This document shows, piece by piece, positions 43,472-51,845 of a DNA stretch of 64,000 nt. The position numbers and the translations under genes are program-made. The notes below the pieces were generated by a model. It made no database searches. It was not told where the DNA came from and worked only from the letters and a program-made list of their open reading frames with translations. Positions within the stretch are counted from its first letter, which is position 1; every line of letters starts with the position of its first letter. The stretch spans positions 5,456,001 to 5,520,000 of the forward strand of contig NZ_AP023239.1 in NCBI RefSeq assembly GCF_013393385.1, given 5' to 3'. The DNA comes from Paenibacillus sp. URB8-2. GTDB taxonomy: Bacteria > Bacillota > Bacilli > Paenibacillales > Paenibacillaceae.

Positions 43472-44245
43472 TTAGCTGTATCGGGAGATGAGCTGATGCA
43501 ATTGGCGGGAGACCTCATGTACGCCGCGGCGAAGCTCATTACCGGTAAAAGTCACGCGGATAAAGCTCTCGTCCGTACCCATGGCTTCTGACAAGAAACT
43601 GCCAAGTCCGCGAGCTCTGCGGTCAATCTGGATATAGAGCTCTAAATTGTTGACCCGAGGGAAGAACATTACTTCAAGCTCATCCAGCGCGCCGCGAAAC
43701 TCACGGGTCGGCACATACTCGAACTCCTGTACAAAAGGCAAGCCGGCACCAAGACGGGGAGCATACTCATTGGTCACCTCACGCAGCCTGAAACCCAGCT
43801 CCTCCAGCGCGCCGAATACCACCTGCATGTTATCGCTCGGCAGCACCTCGAGATAATCATGGTCGCTTGGGTCCAGCGCCATCTTGATATCCAGCCCTGT
43901 CATCAGCCATACCGGTGTGTTGCGGTACGATACGGGCGTACGCTCAGGAACGGTAATTTCAAACGGAATTTCCCGATCCTCCCCTGCCTTAAGCAAAAAT
44001 CCGTCCGTGATAAGGATACGCGCGATTTCTACTTCATGATTTACCTTTCTATCATTTTCTTCTTTCTCATACTGAGTCTTTACGTAAATATAAATCTTGT
44101 CAATTTGCTGCTCCACCTGGCCCCCGCGAATGGATACCACTCCGCGCAGCGTACCGCCAGCCACTACCTGCGCCTCCTCGAGCCGAGTGTCCACTTTAGC
44201 CGACCCTATGCCGACGCTTGCCAATACCTTTTTGAACATAGACAT
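43472..44245 (-). CDS. spo0M: sporulation-control protein Spo0M
   Basis: This 257-residue arrestin-fold protein is almost the same length as B. subtilis Spo0M. MFKKVLASVGIGSAKVDTRL, VVSIRGGQVEQQIDKIYIYV, PFEITVPERTPVSYRNTPVW and LGAGLPFVQEFEYVPTREFR are family-typical. Spo0M influences sporulation and cell division in Bacillus; its molecular role is not settled. GGAGG lies 12 bases before ATG 44245; ATG 44239 is possible. It stands close to a SASP and a KinB-like kinase. Confidence 0.9.
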   Translation of the reverse strand: MSMFKKVLASVGIGSAKVDTRLEEAQVVAGGTLRGVVSIRGGQVEQQIDKIYIYVKTQYEKEENDRKVNHEVEIARILITDGFLLKAGEDREIPFEITVPERTPVSYRNTPVWLMTGLDIKMALDPSDHDYLEVLPSDNMQVVFGALEELGFRLREVTNEYAPRLGAGLPFVQEFEYVPTREFRGALDELEVMFFPRVNNLELYIQIDRRARGLGSFLSEAMGTDESFIRVTFTGNELRRGVHEVSRQLHQLISRYS

Positions 44246-44396
44246 GTACCGGTTCCACCTCCGCAATAATGCATCCTTATAATACGTTGATACTATGCAT
44301 TACGCAGCATCCGGCTGATCCGTTTCAGCCAAGAACGAACTTTAGTCTAGGCACATGCATAGTATGAAAAGAAGTTATTATAAAGGAGTGAATCAA

Positions 44397-44681
44397 ATGG
44401 CATTTTTGCCACCGTCCGGAACACCCGCCCAAGACTTGGCTCCTCCCCCTCTCTTCATCCCTCCCAAACCTCCGGCATATGGATCTTATATTATTGACTG
44501 CTCGCATAGTTATACTTATGTCTGGCTATGGAATGGGGATAGTTTCTGGTATTACCCAACTCGGGTGGAGTACGGAGAAGTTTCAGGCTATCGCTGGAGC
44601 GGTGCGTATTGGTTTTATTATGGAATTGATCCCAGATTCATAAATGCGGTTTCTTGTCCTCCGATTCCTACGCTTTACTAA
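44397..44681 (+). CDS. small aromatic/proline-rich protein of unknown function
   Basis: This 94-residue protein begins with a proline-rich stretch (MAFLPPSGTPAQDLAPPPLF). A conserved block follows with YVWLWNGDSFWYYPTRVEYG and VSGYRWSGAYWFYYGIDPRF. The same arrangement occurs in small uncharacterised proteins of Bacillus and Paenibacillus. There is no signal peptide or membrane helix. AAAGGAG precedes ATG 44397 and a terminator follows, so it is a single-gene unit. The aromatic richness would suit a spore coat or surface role, but this is only a guess. Confidence 0.65.
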   Translation: MAFLPPSGTPAQDLAPPPLFIPPKPPAYGSYIIDCSHSYTYVWLWNGDSFWYYPTRVEYGEVSGYRWSGAYWFYYGIDPRFINAVSCPPIPTLY

Positions 44682-44715
44682 ACATGAAGAAGCAGAGGGG
44701 GCTCGGCAAGCTTTT

Positions 44716-44745
44716 AGGTCATCCTTTGCAGGATGGCCTTTTCTA
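44716..44745 (+). terminator. rho-independent terminator
   Basis: AGGTCATCCT and AGGATGGCCT pair around TTGC with one G-T pair, followed by TTTTCT. Confidence 0.75.
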
Positions 44746-44781
44746 TGTAATGCTTAAAGTAATGACGCTCCATTTTTACAC

Positions 44782-45642
44782 TTAGATTACTCCATATTCA
44801 GATAACCTGCATACTGCCTCTAGAGTCACCCGACCGCGCCATTCTAATTCGGAAGCAAGACCTGGGGCTTCCCAGGTAATAGGCCATCCTCCGTCAGGCA
44901 TTTGTTGTTTCAGAAGTGCCTCCAAGTGACTATCGATTTGGTTTTGAGTAAACAACGGCCTACAAATTGCGTCTGTTTTCGGTGCAAAGTGAAGAGGTGT
45001 CAGACCATAAGTATCAACTGGAGCATTAGGTACGAAAAATCGTGCTCGAGGAAGAGCTGTAGCGATTGCATCTAAAAGGTTCAATGCCTTGGCCCTATCA
45101 GGTATATATTCTGCCAAAGTAGCAGCACAACAAAGAGTATGAGCTTCAAAGGAAGGACTTTCGATCATCATTTGATAGCAAGTTTCCGTTGCCAGAGAGA
45201 GCCATTCGTGCTGGACACCCTGATAATGAAGTAGCCCGCAAATAGCAGTTGTCGGATTAAGACCAGGAGTTAGGGTTGAGTGTATCCAATGACTCGCCAT
45301 AGGAGACTGATATACGGATTCCTGAAAAAATGGGACGAGCCCCTTCTTGTCTGAAACGGATTCCAGAAAGCTGCATAAAGAAGTTGCAAGTTCAACGTCA
45401 CGATATCCAGCTTCCTGGAGTGCTCCAAGGCCAAAAGAAATAAACAATGGCTGACTTTCTGGACAACGAACATCGGGTTCTAATGCATGCCCCAGTCCAC
45501 CATCCGTATTTTGATAGGCACGTACGATATTTCCGACAGATTGGGGAGGTGCGCCTTCATAGTGAACCTCGAACAGTCTGCGTTCCAATAAACGAGCATG
45601 TGTAAGCATGAATGTACGTGCTTTTGCCAAATGTTCAGTCAT
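44782..45642 (-). CDS. hypothetical protein with prenyltransferase/squalene-cyclase-like repeats
   Basis: This 286-residue soluble protein shows repeated motifs like those of alpha/alpha barrels: VRAYQNTDGGLGHALEPDVR, SHWIHSTLTPGLNPTTAICG and LKQQMPDGGWPITWE. QNTDGG and QMPDGGW are the QW-type hallmarks of squalene-cyclase-like folds. The catalytic DxDD acidic motif of true cyclases is not seen, so an enzymatic role is doubtful. GGTGGG precedes ATG 45642; the longer upstream frame lacks a ribosome site. Confidence 0.65.
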   Translation of the reverse strand: MTEHLAKARTFMLTHARLLERRLFEVHYEGAPPQSVGNIVRAYQNTDGGLGHALEPDVRCPESQPLFISFGLGALQEAGYRDVELATSLCSFLESVSDKKGLVPFFQESVYQSPMASHWIHSTLTPGLNPTTAICGLLHYQGVQHEWLSLATETCYQMMIESPSFEAHTLCCAATLAEYIPDRAKALNLLDAIATALPRARFFVPNAPVDTYGLTPLHFAPKTDAICRPLFTQNQIDSHLEALLKQQMPDGGWPITWEAPGLASELEWRGRVTLEAVCRLSEYGVI

Positions 45643-45694
45643 GATTAACCCACCAATCCATATCATTATTAGATAGTAAAACATTTTATGGAAC

Positions 45695-45728
45695 GGTTCT
45701 CTGCGCTGTCTGAAGCGGCAAGTTTTGA
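45695..45728 (-). repeat. dispersed repeat copy 3
   Basis: The plus strand reads GGTTCTCTGCGCTGTCTG then AAGCGGCAAGTTTTGA. It shares TTATGG about ten bases upstream with copy 4. It lies about 117 bp beyond the stop of the membrane-protein gene that follows. Confidence 0.6.
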
Positions 45729-45846
45729 ACAAAAACTACCTGCAGCACTATGGATAGTCTTTAGGATTATATAGCCTTTGTCTTTCGGCAACTCGGATAG
45801 ACATAAAGAAGGCTGTTGAGACTTTCTCGACAGCCTAGAACCTTAT

Positions 45847-46347
45847 TTACTTGGCGATTGCCGAAGGGCTTGCGGATTGTCCGGCAGCTGCCGGGCGGCC
45901 GGAGAGGAGCAGCGCAGCGCCCCAGAACAATTTGACGGCAAGATCCACATAGACAAGGGTGTGAAAAGACAGGTCCGGCCACAGCATGCCGGTCAGGGCG
46001 TTGGCGCTTAGCAGGACCGCCAGCAGAATCATGGAGCGCCCATGCACCCATGCCATCGGAACAAAATGAAGGCCTATCGCCAAAAAGGCCCCCAGCCAGA
46101 CCATCCGGTAATTGCCGTCTCCAAAGTGAGGACCGCCAATCGACACCATTAGTATAAACATGAGAATAATAGAATAGAGCGTCATCTTGCCTTGAAAGGC
46201 GGTTTGCGGTCCGTAGGATAGCCTGCGGTTTACCGCTTTGTTGGTCAATATCCCAAATATTCCGGTCATATACCCCAGTGAAAATACAGGCATGGAAATG
46301 AGCTGCGTTCCACCTGCAAGCAGTCCCGCAAACAGGATTGCGGCCAC
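45847..46347 (-). CDS. multipass membrane protein (DUF6609-like), possibly nonsense-interrupted
   Basis: The 166-residue frame encodes five or so helices (MAAILFAGLLAGGTQLISMP, LYSIILMFILMVSIGG, YRMVWLGAFLAIGLHFVPMA). It resembles an uncharacterised Bacillales family. It starts at GTG 46347 with no ribosome site, and a TAG lies immediately before it (46348-46350). The same frame is open further upstream as TFLNKRVYGLWLI from ATG 46431. This would read NKRVYGLWLI-W-VAAILF if TAG were TGG. A nonsense mutation is therefore as likely as a genuine GTG start. Confidence 0.5.
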   Translation of the reverse strand: MAAILFAGLLAGGTQLISMPVFSLGYMTGIFGILTNKAVNRRLSYGPQTAFQGKMTLYSIILMFILMVSIGGPHFGDGNYRMVWLGAFLAIGLHFVPMAWVHGRSMILLAVLLSANALTGMLWPDLSFHTLVYVDLAVKLFWGAALLLSGRPAAAGQSASPSAIAK

Positions 46348-46529
46348 CTAGATCAGCCATAATCCGTAAACTCTTTTATTCAGAAAGGTTCTGCCCCGTT
46401 CTTGTCTTCCGCTTGGGTCAAAAGCATGCATCAGAATATAAGGAGCAAAACAATTGTTCTGCTCCTCTTAGCTTTACCTGCATATAGTTGTCATGACCCG
46501 GATGCTGTTTCCCCTACTTCTGACAAACT

Positions 46530-48053
46530 TTATGAAGTAAATACATGAGCCTTTTTCTCATGCTCCCATCCTCCATTAGTTAGACCGAGCGACCGCGCGG
46601 TTGAATTGTGAATTTCGTGCATAAGTTCCGGGTTTACAGGTAATGACACGCCATAAGAAGGAATCATTTCTTTTATTTTCGGTTCCCAAGCCTTTATATG
46701 TTGCGGGAAGCATTTTAGGATGACTTCAAGCATGACAGATACGGCGGTAGAAGCACCCGGAGAAGCGCCAAGCAATGCAGCGATCGAGCCATCAGCGGCA
46801 CTAATCACTTCCGTGCCAAACTGTAGTGTTCCCTTGCCGGCAGCCGTATCTTTGATAATTTGCACTCGCTGGCCCGCGACCACTAGATCCCAATCCTCGC
46901 TTTTGGCGTTCGGAACGAAATCCCGTAAAGCTTCCATGCGTTGTTCTTTCGATAACATCACTTGCTCAACCAGGTATTTGGTCAGTTGAACGTTCTTGAC
47001 GCCTGCCGCCAGCATCGTTACGAGATTATCCGGTTTTACGGAAGTTAACAGATCAAACATGGAACCGAATTTTAAGAACTTTGGTGAGAAGCCGGCAAAA
47101 GGGCCAAAGAACAACGATTCTTTCTTGTCGATGAATCTGGTGTCAAGATGCGGAACAGACATGGGAGGAGCGCCAACCGCAGCTTTGCCGTATACTTTGG
47201 CATGATGCTGCGCGACAATATCCGGTTTCTGACACACCATAAATAGTCCGCTTACCGGAAATCCTCCAATCCCTTTTCCTTCAGGAATACCGGATTTCTG
47301 CAGCAAATGCAGGCTTCCTCCCCCGCCGCCGATAAAGACGAATTTGGCCGTATGGCGCCGGGCGATACCGCTATCTATATTCCGCACTTTCAATTCCCAC
47401 GAGCCGTCGCTCGTACGTGTAATATCATCAACCTGATGTTTGAACTTAATATCGACTTTGTTACTCTTTAAGTGGTCAAACAAGATGCGTGTTAAAGCAC
47501 CAAAGTTGACATCCGTTCCCGATTCGATTCTTGTTGCCGCTATAGGCTGATTGAGTGTTCGGTCTTTCATCATCAGCGGAATCCATTCCATCAGTTGCCT
47601 TGGGTCATCGGAGTATTCCATCCCTTGAAACAGGGGATTTTTCGAAAGCGCTTCAAATCGTCTTTTTAAAAATGTTACATCTTGTTCCCCTTGTACAAAA
47701 CTCATATGAGGCACAGGCACGATAAAATCCCGCGGATTCCGTATCCGGTGGCTGTCCACCAGATAAGACCAAAACTGCTTGGAAACCTGGTACTCTTCAT
47801 TCACTGTTATCGCTTTGCTAATATTGACCGACCCGTCCGGTTGTTCGGCGGTGTAGTTCAGCTCGCACAGTGAAGAATGCCCCGTACCCGCATTGTTCCA
47901 TTCGTTGGAGCTTTCCTCTCCTGCGCCCGCGCGCCGCTCAAACACGGTGATTTCCCAGTCCGGCGCTAATTCTTTCAGCAATGAACCCAAAGTCGCACTC
48001 ATGATTCCGGCACCAATTAAAATAACGTCAGATTTCGTTTGTCGGTTGCTCAT
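46530..48053 (-). CDS. mqo: malate:quinone oxidoreductase
   Basis: This 507-residue FAD-dependent membrane-peripheral enzyme oxidises L-malate to oxaloacetate and passes electrons to quinone. [20 protein letters not shown] is the FAD-binding loop. [52 protein letters not shown] and [20 protein letters not shown] are Mqo signatures. Length and motifs are complete. It is monocistronic. It offers an alternative to NAD-dependent malate dehydrogenase in the citric acid cycle. Confidence 0.95.
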   Translation of the reverse strand: MSNRQTKSDVILIGAGIMSATLGSLLKELAPDWEITVFERRAGAGEESSNEWNNAGTGHSSLCELNYTAEQPDGSVNISKAITVNEEYQVSKQFWSYLVDSHRIRNPRDFIVPVPHMSFVQGEQDVTFLKRRFEALSKNPLFQGMEYSDDPRQLMEWIPLMMKDRTLNQPIAATRIESGTDVNFGALTRILFDHLKSNKVDIKFKHQVDDITRTSDGSWELKVRNIDSGIARRHTAKFVFIGGGGGSLHLLQKSGIPEGKGIGGFPVSGLFMVCQKPDIVAQHHAKVYGKAAVGAPPMSVPHLDTRFIDKKESLFFGPFAGFSPKFLKFGSMFDLLTSVKPDNLVTMLAAGVKNVQLTKYLVEQVMLSKEQRMEALRDFVPNAKSEDWDLVVAGQRVQIIKDTAAGKGTLQFGTEVISAADGSIAALLGASPGASTAVSVMLEVILKCFPQHIKAWEPKIKEMIPSYGVSLPVNPELMHEIHNSTARSLGLTNGGWEHEKKAHVFTS

Positions 48054-48212
48054 TTTTACCGTCCTTATACCCTACGATTTGCAGGAAGGATGTAAGGCGC
48101 TCCTGCTTAGGCGCCACAGCAAGCCAGTGCGCGACCGGGTCGCACACCTTTTCTGGATCAATTATGATCTAATCTTAGTGTATCATTATTGTTATTAGAT
48201 TTTAATATTTAT

Positions 48213-48775
48213 CTAATTTTTTATTGGAATAGCGTTGAACAAATTATGCCAGCGGTGCTGTGAGCATGTTTTCGCACCTATCACAGTATTATTCAACTTT
48301 GTTTGTCCTACTTCTTTAAAGCCTATTTTACCCTCAGAAGTAATTTTTATCGCTCGTGTTTTAGGTAGACGTTGCACCCAATTTAGCTCTAATAACTTCT
48401 CCAGAAGGGCATTTCCTAATGCTCCAGTAAGGTGGTGGCGTCTTTCACTCCAATCCAGACATTTGTGTGATAATGAGCGGCGTTTGTTCTTAACATTTTC
48501 AATACCCGTTCTAAGCAATATATTTGTTAATTGCACCCCTACCCCCGGCGAGATGATCATAACACGTTCTTGCGTAACGCAGCGCTTTATCTTCTGAAGT
48601 TAGCATTGACCAATTTTGCTAAATGGAAACTTGCCGTTTGAGGCTGGATTCTTACCATATATGCTAACTCACTTGCTGCATGAAACCTCCCGTCTAGTAA
48701 GACAGTTAATATTGCTGCACGAGAAGTTTCGCTCATAAGAGAAGCAATCATGGCTACATTCGAGTTTGCTTTCAT
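48213..48775 (-). pseudogene. ArsR-type regulator, internally deleted and frameshifted
   Basis: ATG 48775 begins a winged-helix half (MIASLMSETSRAAILTVLLD, AASELAYMVRIQPQTASFHL) that stops after NANFRR. A second frame then gives SEDKALRYARTCYDHLAGG. A third frame continues VQLTNILLRTGIENVKNKRR to KITSEGKIGFKEVG. About 40 residues of the middle (wing and linker) are missing. Relatives end with the same YDHLAG... domain, so the pieces belong to one ancestral gene. It is divergent from a flavin reductase remnant. Confidence 0.75.
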
Positions 48776-48868
48776 TTTGACCCCCACTTTGCAATCCATA
48801 CTTCGACGATAATTGAACTATTTATATTATACAATTAGGGAGGATGTAGAAATAGGAGGAGAACTACA

Positions 48869-49440
48869 ATGAAAAATACGAAGCAGATTCCAAACGCAGA
48901 AATGATTAAACCTATGATTTTATATTATGGAACTTCTGTAATTTTGCTAAATACATTGAATGAAGATGGAACAGTAAATATTAGCCCTATTTCATCATCA
49001 TGGGCATTAGGAGACTACAACTTCCTGAGTGTGTAATTAATATTCCCAGTCTTTCTCTTTGGGAGAATGTTGAACAACTAGCCCCTTACACAGGGAAAAA
49101 TCCTGTTCCTGAAAATAAGAAAAAATATGGATGTGCATATCAAAAAGACAAATATTCTATTAGTGGATTAACTCCCATTGAGTCTACGACGGTAAAACCT
49201 ACACGAATTATGGAATGCCCACTACAAATTGAGGCAAGAGTAAAAAACATTCGAATTCCTGATCATTCCCCTAACTTTGCAATTATTGAGACACAAGCTG
49301 TGCATGTACATGCTCACAAAGAAATTATCATTGAAGGAAATCATATCGATCCCCAAAAATGGAGTCCCCTAATATATAATTTTCGTCATTATTTCGGTCT
49401 AGGTAATCAGCTCGGTAAAACCTTTCGATCTGAAATTTAA
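48869..49440 (+). pseudogene. flavin reductase-like domain protein, internally deleted
   Basis: ATG 48869 follows AGGAGGAG and gives MKNTKQIPNAEMIKPMILYY, then NISPISSSWALGD, the FMN-binding N-terminal half. Around 49012 the frame changes, and LQLPECVINIPSLSLWENVE follows, continuing through PYTGKNPVPENKKKYGC to the stop at 49440. About 15 residues normally between WALG and the CVINIPS segment are missing. The protein would lack part of its flavin site. It is divergent from the broken ArsR gene, a common pairing in Bacillales. Confidence 0.75.
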
Positions 49441-49532
49441 ATAATCAAGTACGGCACAAACGTCTGGCTCATCCCCTCCGCGGCAACTTCATTCATTGTC
49501 TAAAGCCCTTTTATGGAGCTATTATCCGGAAA

Positions 49533-49586
49533 GCTTGCCGTTACTTATGGTGGGGTTCACCGTGCTGTCTGTAACGGCAAGTTTAC
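49533..49586 (-). repeat. dispersed repeat copy 4 with long hairpin
   Basis: The plus strand reads GGTTCACCGTGCTGTCTG then TAACGGCAAGTTTACA from 49554. Here the repeat lies in a perfect 11-bp inverted repeat, CTTGCCGTTAC (49533-49543) and GTAACGGCAAG (49571-49581). GGTGGGG/ACC pairings are possible in the loop. It lies between the flavin reductase remnant and brnT. Confidence 0.6.
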
Positions 49587-49635
49587 AAATTTATTTTCTA
49601 AAACTCGATAGTTAGATGAATAAAATGTGTTACAA

Positions 49636-49647
49636 TTGTATATACAA
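49636..49647. promoter_or_regulatory. palindromic operator before brnTA
   Basis: TTGTATATACAA is a perfect 12-bp palindrome. A second half site, ATATACAA, follows at 49652-49659. It lies about 30 bp before brnT and overlaps -10-like sequences, as expected for autoregulation by the antitoxin complex. Confidence 0.55.
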
Positions 49648-49677
49648 TAGAATATACAAGATTGTGGGGAAGCGGTT

Positions 49678-49944
49678 GTGTCATTTTTTATATGGGACGA
49701 TGAAAACATAGAACATATTGCTCGTCATAATGTTGAACCATTTGAAGCAGAAGATGCTTTAATGGATCCACAGAGGCTAAAGTTTTCAGCCCATAGTGGA
49801 AATTTAGGGATAATTGGTGCTACTGAAGATGGAAGACGGCTAGTTGTAATTTACGTGAAGAAGATCAAGGGAAGAATAAGAGTAATAACGGCACGTGATG
49901 CTACTGAATCTGAGATCAAAACATACAAAAGGAGGAATCGATAA
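49678..49944 (+). CDS. brnT: BrnT family ribonuclease toxin
   Basis: This 88-residue RelE-fold toxin of a type II system begins FFIWDDENIEHIARHNVEPF, the standard BrnT start (WDxxN...KHxV). It ends with GRIRVITARDATESEIKTYK, which carries the catalytic Arg/Thr region. BrnT cleaves RNA and arrests growth unless bound by BrnA. The start is GTG 49678 with GGGGAAG upstream. It overlaps no gene and is two bases before brnA, so the two are co-transcribed. Confidence 0.88.
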   Translation: MSFFIWDDENIEHIARHNVEPFEAEDALMDPQRLKFSAHSGNLGIIGATEDGRRLVVIYVKKIKGRIRVITARDATESEIKTYKRRNR

Positions 49945-49946
49945 TT

Positions 49947-50306
49947 ATGAAAATCATTACTTCAAAAGACCAGATTCCACAAAACATGAGTGATTCGGAA
50001 ACAGCAGAATTCTGGTCGAACCACACAATGAGCGAAGAATTATTGGAGGCTTCAATTATAGAAGAAGAGGATCATGACTTACCCAAAAGAAAATCTTCAA
50101 CAATTTCTATTCGTATCGATGAGGACTTACTCCTCCGTATCCGTAATTTAGCCAGATTAAGGAAAAAGGGCTACCAGACGCTTATCAAAGAATTTTTAAT
50201 TGAACGGACCTATGAAGAGGAAAAAAAAATTCTCCTTTTTGAGGGGGATATTTTAGATTTCAATGATATTACTCGAAAAGAGACAGCAGTAGCAAAAGCT
50301 GAATAA
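49947..50306 (+). CDS. brnA: BrnA family antitoxin
   Basis: This 119-residue antitoxin has an acidic N-terminus (MSDSETAEFWSNHTMSEELL) that fits the toxin-binding segment. A ribbon-helix-helix region follows (SSTISIRIDEDLLLRIRNLA), which binds DNA. The C-terminal tail (FLIERTYEEEKK and beyond) is longer than in many BrnA proteins. GGAGGAATCGATAATT precedes the ATG. Together with BrnT it would repress the promoter carrying the upstream palindrome. Confidence 0.85.
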   Translation: MKIITSKDQIPQNMSDSETAEFWSNHTMSEELLEASIIEEEDHDLPKRKSSTISIRIDEDLLLRIRNLARLRKKGYQTLIKEFLIERTYEEEKKILLFEGDILDFNDITRKETAVAKAE

Positions 50307-50477
50307 ATCCATAAGAGGACGGCCACTATCACCATTAAAGGGGTCGTTTGGGTCTATTAACAAAACATGCCCTTACTTATGATACTGTTCCCCGTACCAC
50401 TTTATAGGGCAAAATTCTTCGGCCTCTTTAAGTACTCTTCAGATTTTTGAAGTCTACTATATGTACATCTAACTAAG

Positions 50478-51296
50478 CTAGTCCTGTAAACGAAACGGAT
50501 TGAAGCGCTTCTCCAGTTCCAGTAGCCGATTCAGTTCCATTCCCGTTTCTTCGAACTTTTCCCTCTGATCATAGAGCCTTGTATACAGGCAGCGAAGGAA
50601 GTGCTTACGGTTCGTATTGAGGGTGTAGCTTTCCACGCTCCTTGTTCGCGTCGGCTCCATCTGCCCCAACCACTCGCAAATCGTGGCAAAGGAAACCTTT
50701 TGACTCTGAATCATAGAGACGATCGCCGTAGCGAGCCGTTCGTCCTCTTCTCTCTGATACACCTCGGCGGGTCTTTCGAGCAAGGCCTGCACGCCCGTCC
50801 AGATTTCGGCACATTCTTTCGCTCCCGCATAGCGACTCATCGCACATTCATCCAACGCATCCGCAACATGCGCAGCGGCATGCGCCCATCCCTTTACCTC
50901 CACGTATCCGCGAAAATCGCTTTCCAAATGGCAATAGCGAATCAGTGCATTCAGAGCGAGGTCATAGCTTTCTCTAGTTAAGTACGGCTCCCGATTATCG
51001 CAGGTAAGCAACAGGGCGATCAAAAGGGAAGTAAACGTACGCTTAAAGACGCTGTCCGTCTCCTGCTCCCCGATCCCGTAAAACAATCCGCTATCTGAAA
51101 CGGATTGCTGAAGCAGTTCTTCCATTTGGGGCTTCCCGAGTGCGTTCTCCTCCAGCAGCCAATTAAACAGAGCGGAGTACGCTCCTTCCCGAATTTCGGA
51201 GTCGGGAGACCCGAGCAAGATCACCGTCCGCTGAACGAGCGTCCATACATCCTGTTGTTCCTCTTCCATTCTGTCATTGACCCCTTCTATTCCCAT
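50478..51296 (-). CDS. DUF2785 domain protein
   Basis: This soluble, fully helical protein of about 272 residues resembles DUF2785. Matches are LLGSPDSEIREGAYSALFNW, SVFKRTFTSLLIALLLTCDN and EVKGWAHAAAHVADALDECA, the last being the hallmark. Function is unknown. ATG 51296 overlaps the last ten bases of the MazG-like gene, which suggests translational coupling; ATG 51269 is an alternative start. The two genes form an operon on the minus strand. Confidence 0.75.
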   Translation of the reverse strand: MGIEGVNDRMEEEQQDVWTLVQRTVILLGSPDSEIREGAYSALFNWLLEENALGKPQMEELLQQSVSDSGLFYGIGEQETDSVFKRTFTSLLIALLLTCDNREPYLTRESYDLALNALIRYCHLESDFRGYVEVKGWAHAAAHVADALDECAMSRYAGAKECAEIWTGVQALLERPAEVYQREEDERLATAIVSMIQSQKVSFATICEWLGQMEPTRTRSVESYTLNTNRKHFLRCLYTRLYDQREKFEETGMELNRLLELEKRFNPFRLQD

Positions 51297-51616
51297 GTTC
51301 GTTTCTCATTGATTGCCATCTTTTGCGTGAATGCTTGTTCGAGATCAATCCCAAGCTTGTTGGCAAGATCGAAGATATTCCATACCACATCATACATTTC
51401 AAACCCCAGGTTCTCCCGCTTCTCTTCGTCTGGAGAGAAGGAAACATTCAGAACCTCTTTCGCCAGTTCCCCCACTTCGGTCATGAGGTACAGCGTTCTC
51501 TGCTCGATGGTACTCGTGTCGAATCCTTTGACCTTGCTGTATTCCCTTACGTATTGCTGAAATTCTGCTGTGTTCATCTGTGAAAATGACCTTGATTGTG
51601 ATTCAGGAAGCTTCAT
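51287..51616 (-). CDS. MazG-like nucleotide pyrophosphohydrolase
   Basis: This 109-residue all-alpha NTP pyrophosphatase carries LMTEVGELAKEVLNV (the EExxE-type metal site, here EVGELAKE). ENLGFEMYDVVWNIFDLANK supplies the second metal-binding Glu/Asp pair. Single-domain MazG proteins remove non-canonical or excess nucleoside triphosphates. GGAGG lies six bases before ATG 51616. It is the first gene of an operon with the DUF2785 protein. Confidence 0.82.
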   Translation of the reverse strand: MKLPESQSRSFSQMNTAEFQQYVREYSKVKGFDTSTIEQRTLYLMTEVGELAKEVLNVSFSPDEEKRENLGFEMYDVVWNIFDLANKLGIDLEQAFTQKMAINEKRTWE

Positions 51617-51774
51617 ATTCATCCTCCTCATAATTCATACGATGATTTTACCATTAAATTACTATACAAAAAATATGGAAGGGCCTTTGCAAGCCAAATG
51701 AAAAGGCCTCAGTCCCAGTGAATTCAGTTGCTTACGTAATCATTTGACAAACAAATTACTGCATAATAGAATTA

Positions 51775-51824
51775 GAATGAACATTCGATCTAATCTATTG
51801 TTAGCTATAGAATGAATGTTCAAT
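51775..51824. promoter_or_regulatory. two TetR-type operators before SDR
   Basis: GAATGAACATTCGAT (51775-51789) and GAATGAATGTTCAAT (51810-51824) are near copies of the site before the TetR gene (52743). Each contains a GAAC/GTTC-type dyad. They flank the SDR promoter region. Confidence 0.6.
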
Positions 51825-51845
51825 TTATATATTGGAGGTTTTATG

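Noticed and set aside
29606..49586. Integron attC sites as an explanation of the dispersed repeat
   Set aside because: The conserved RYYYAAC/GTTRRRY core pair and the imperfect long stem of attC are not seen, and no integrase gene is in the window.
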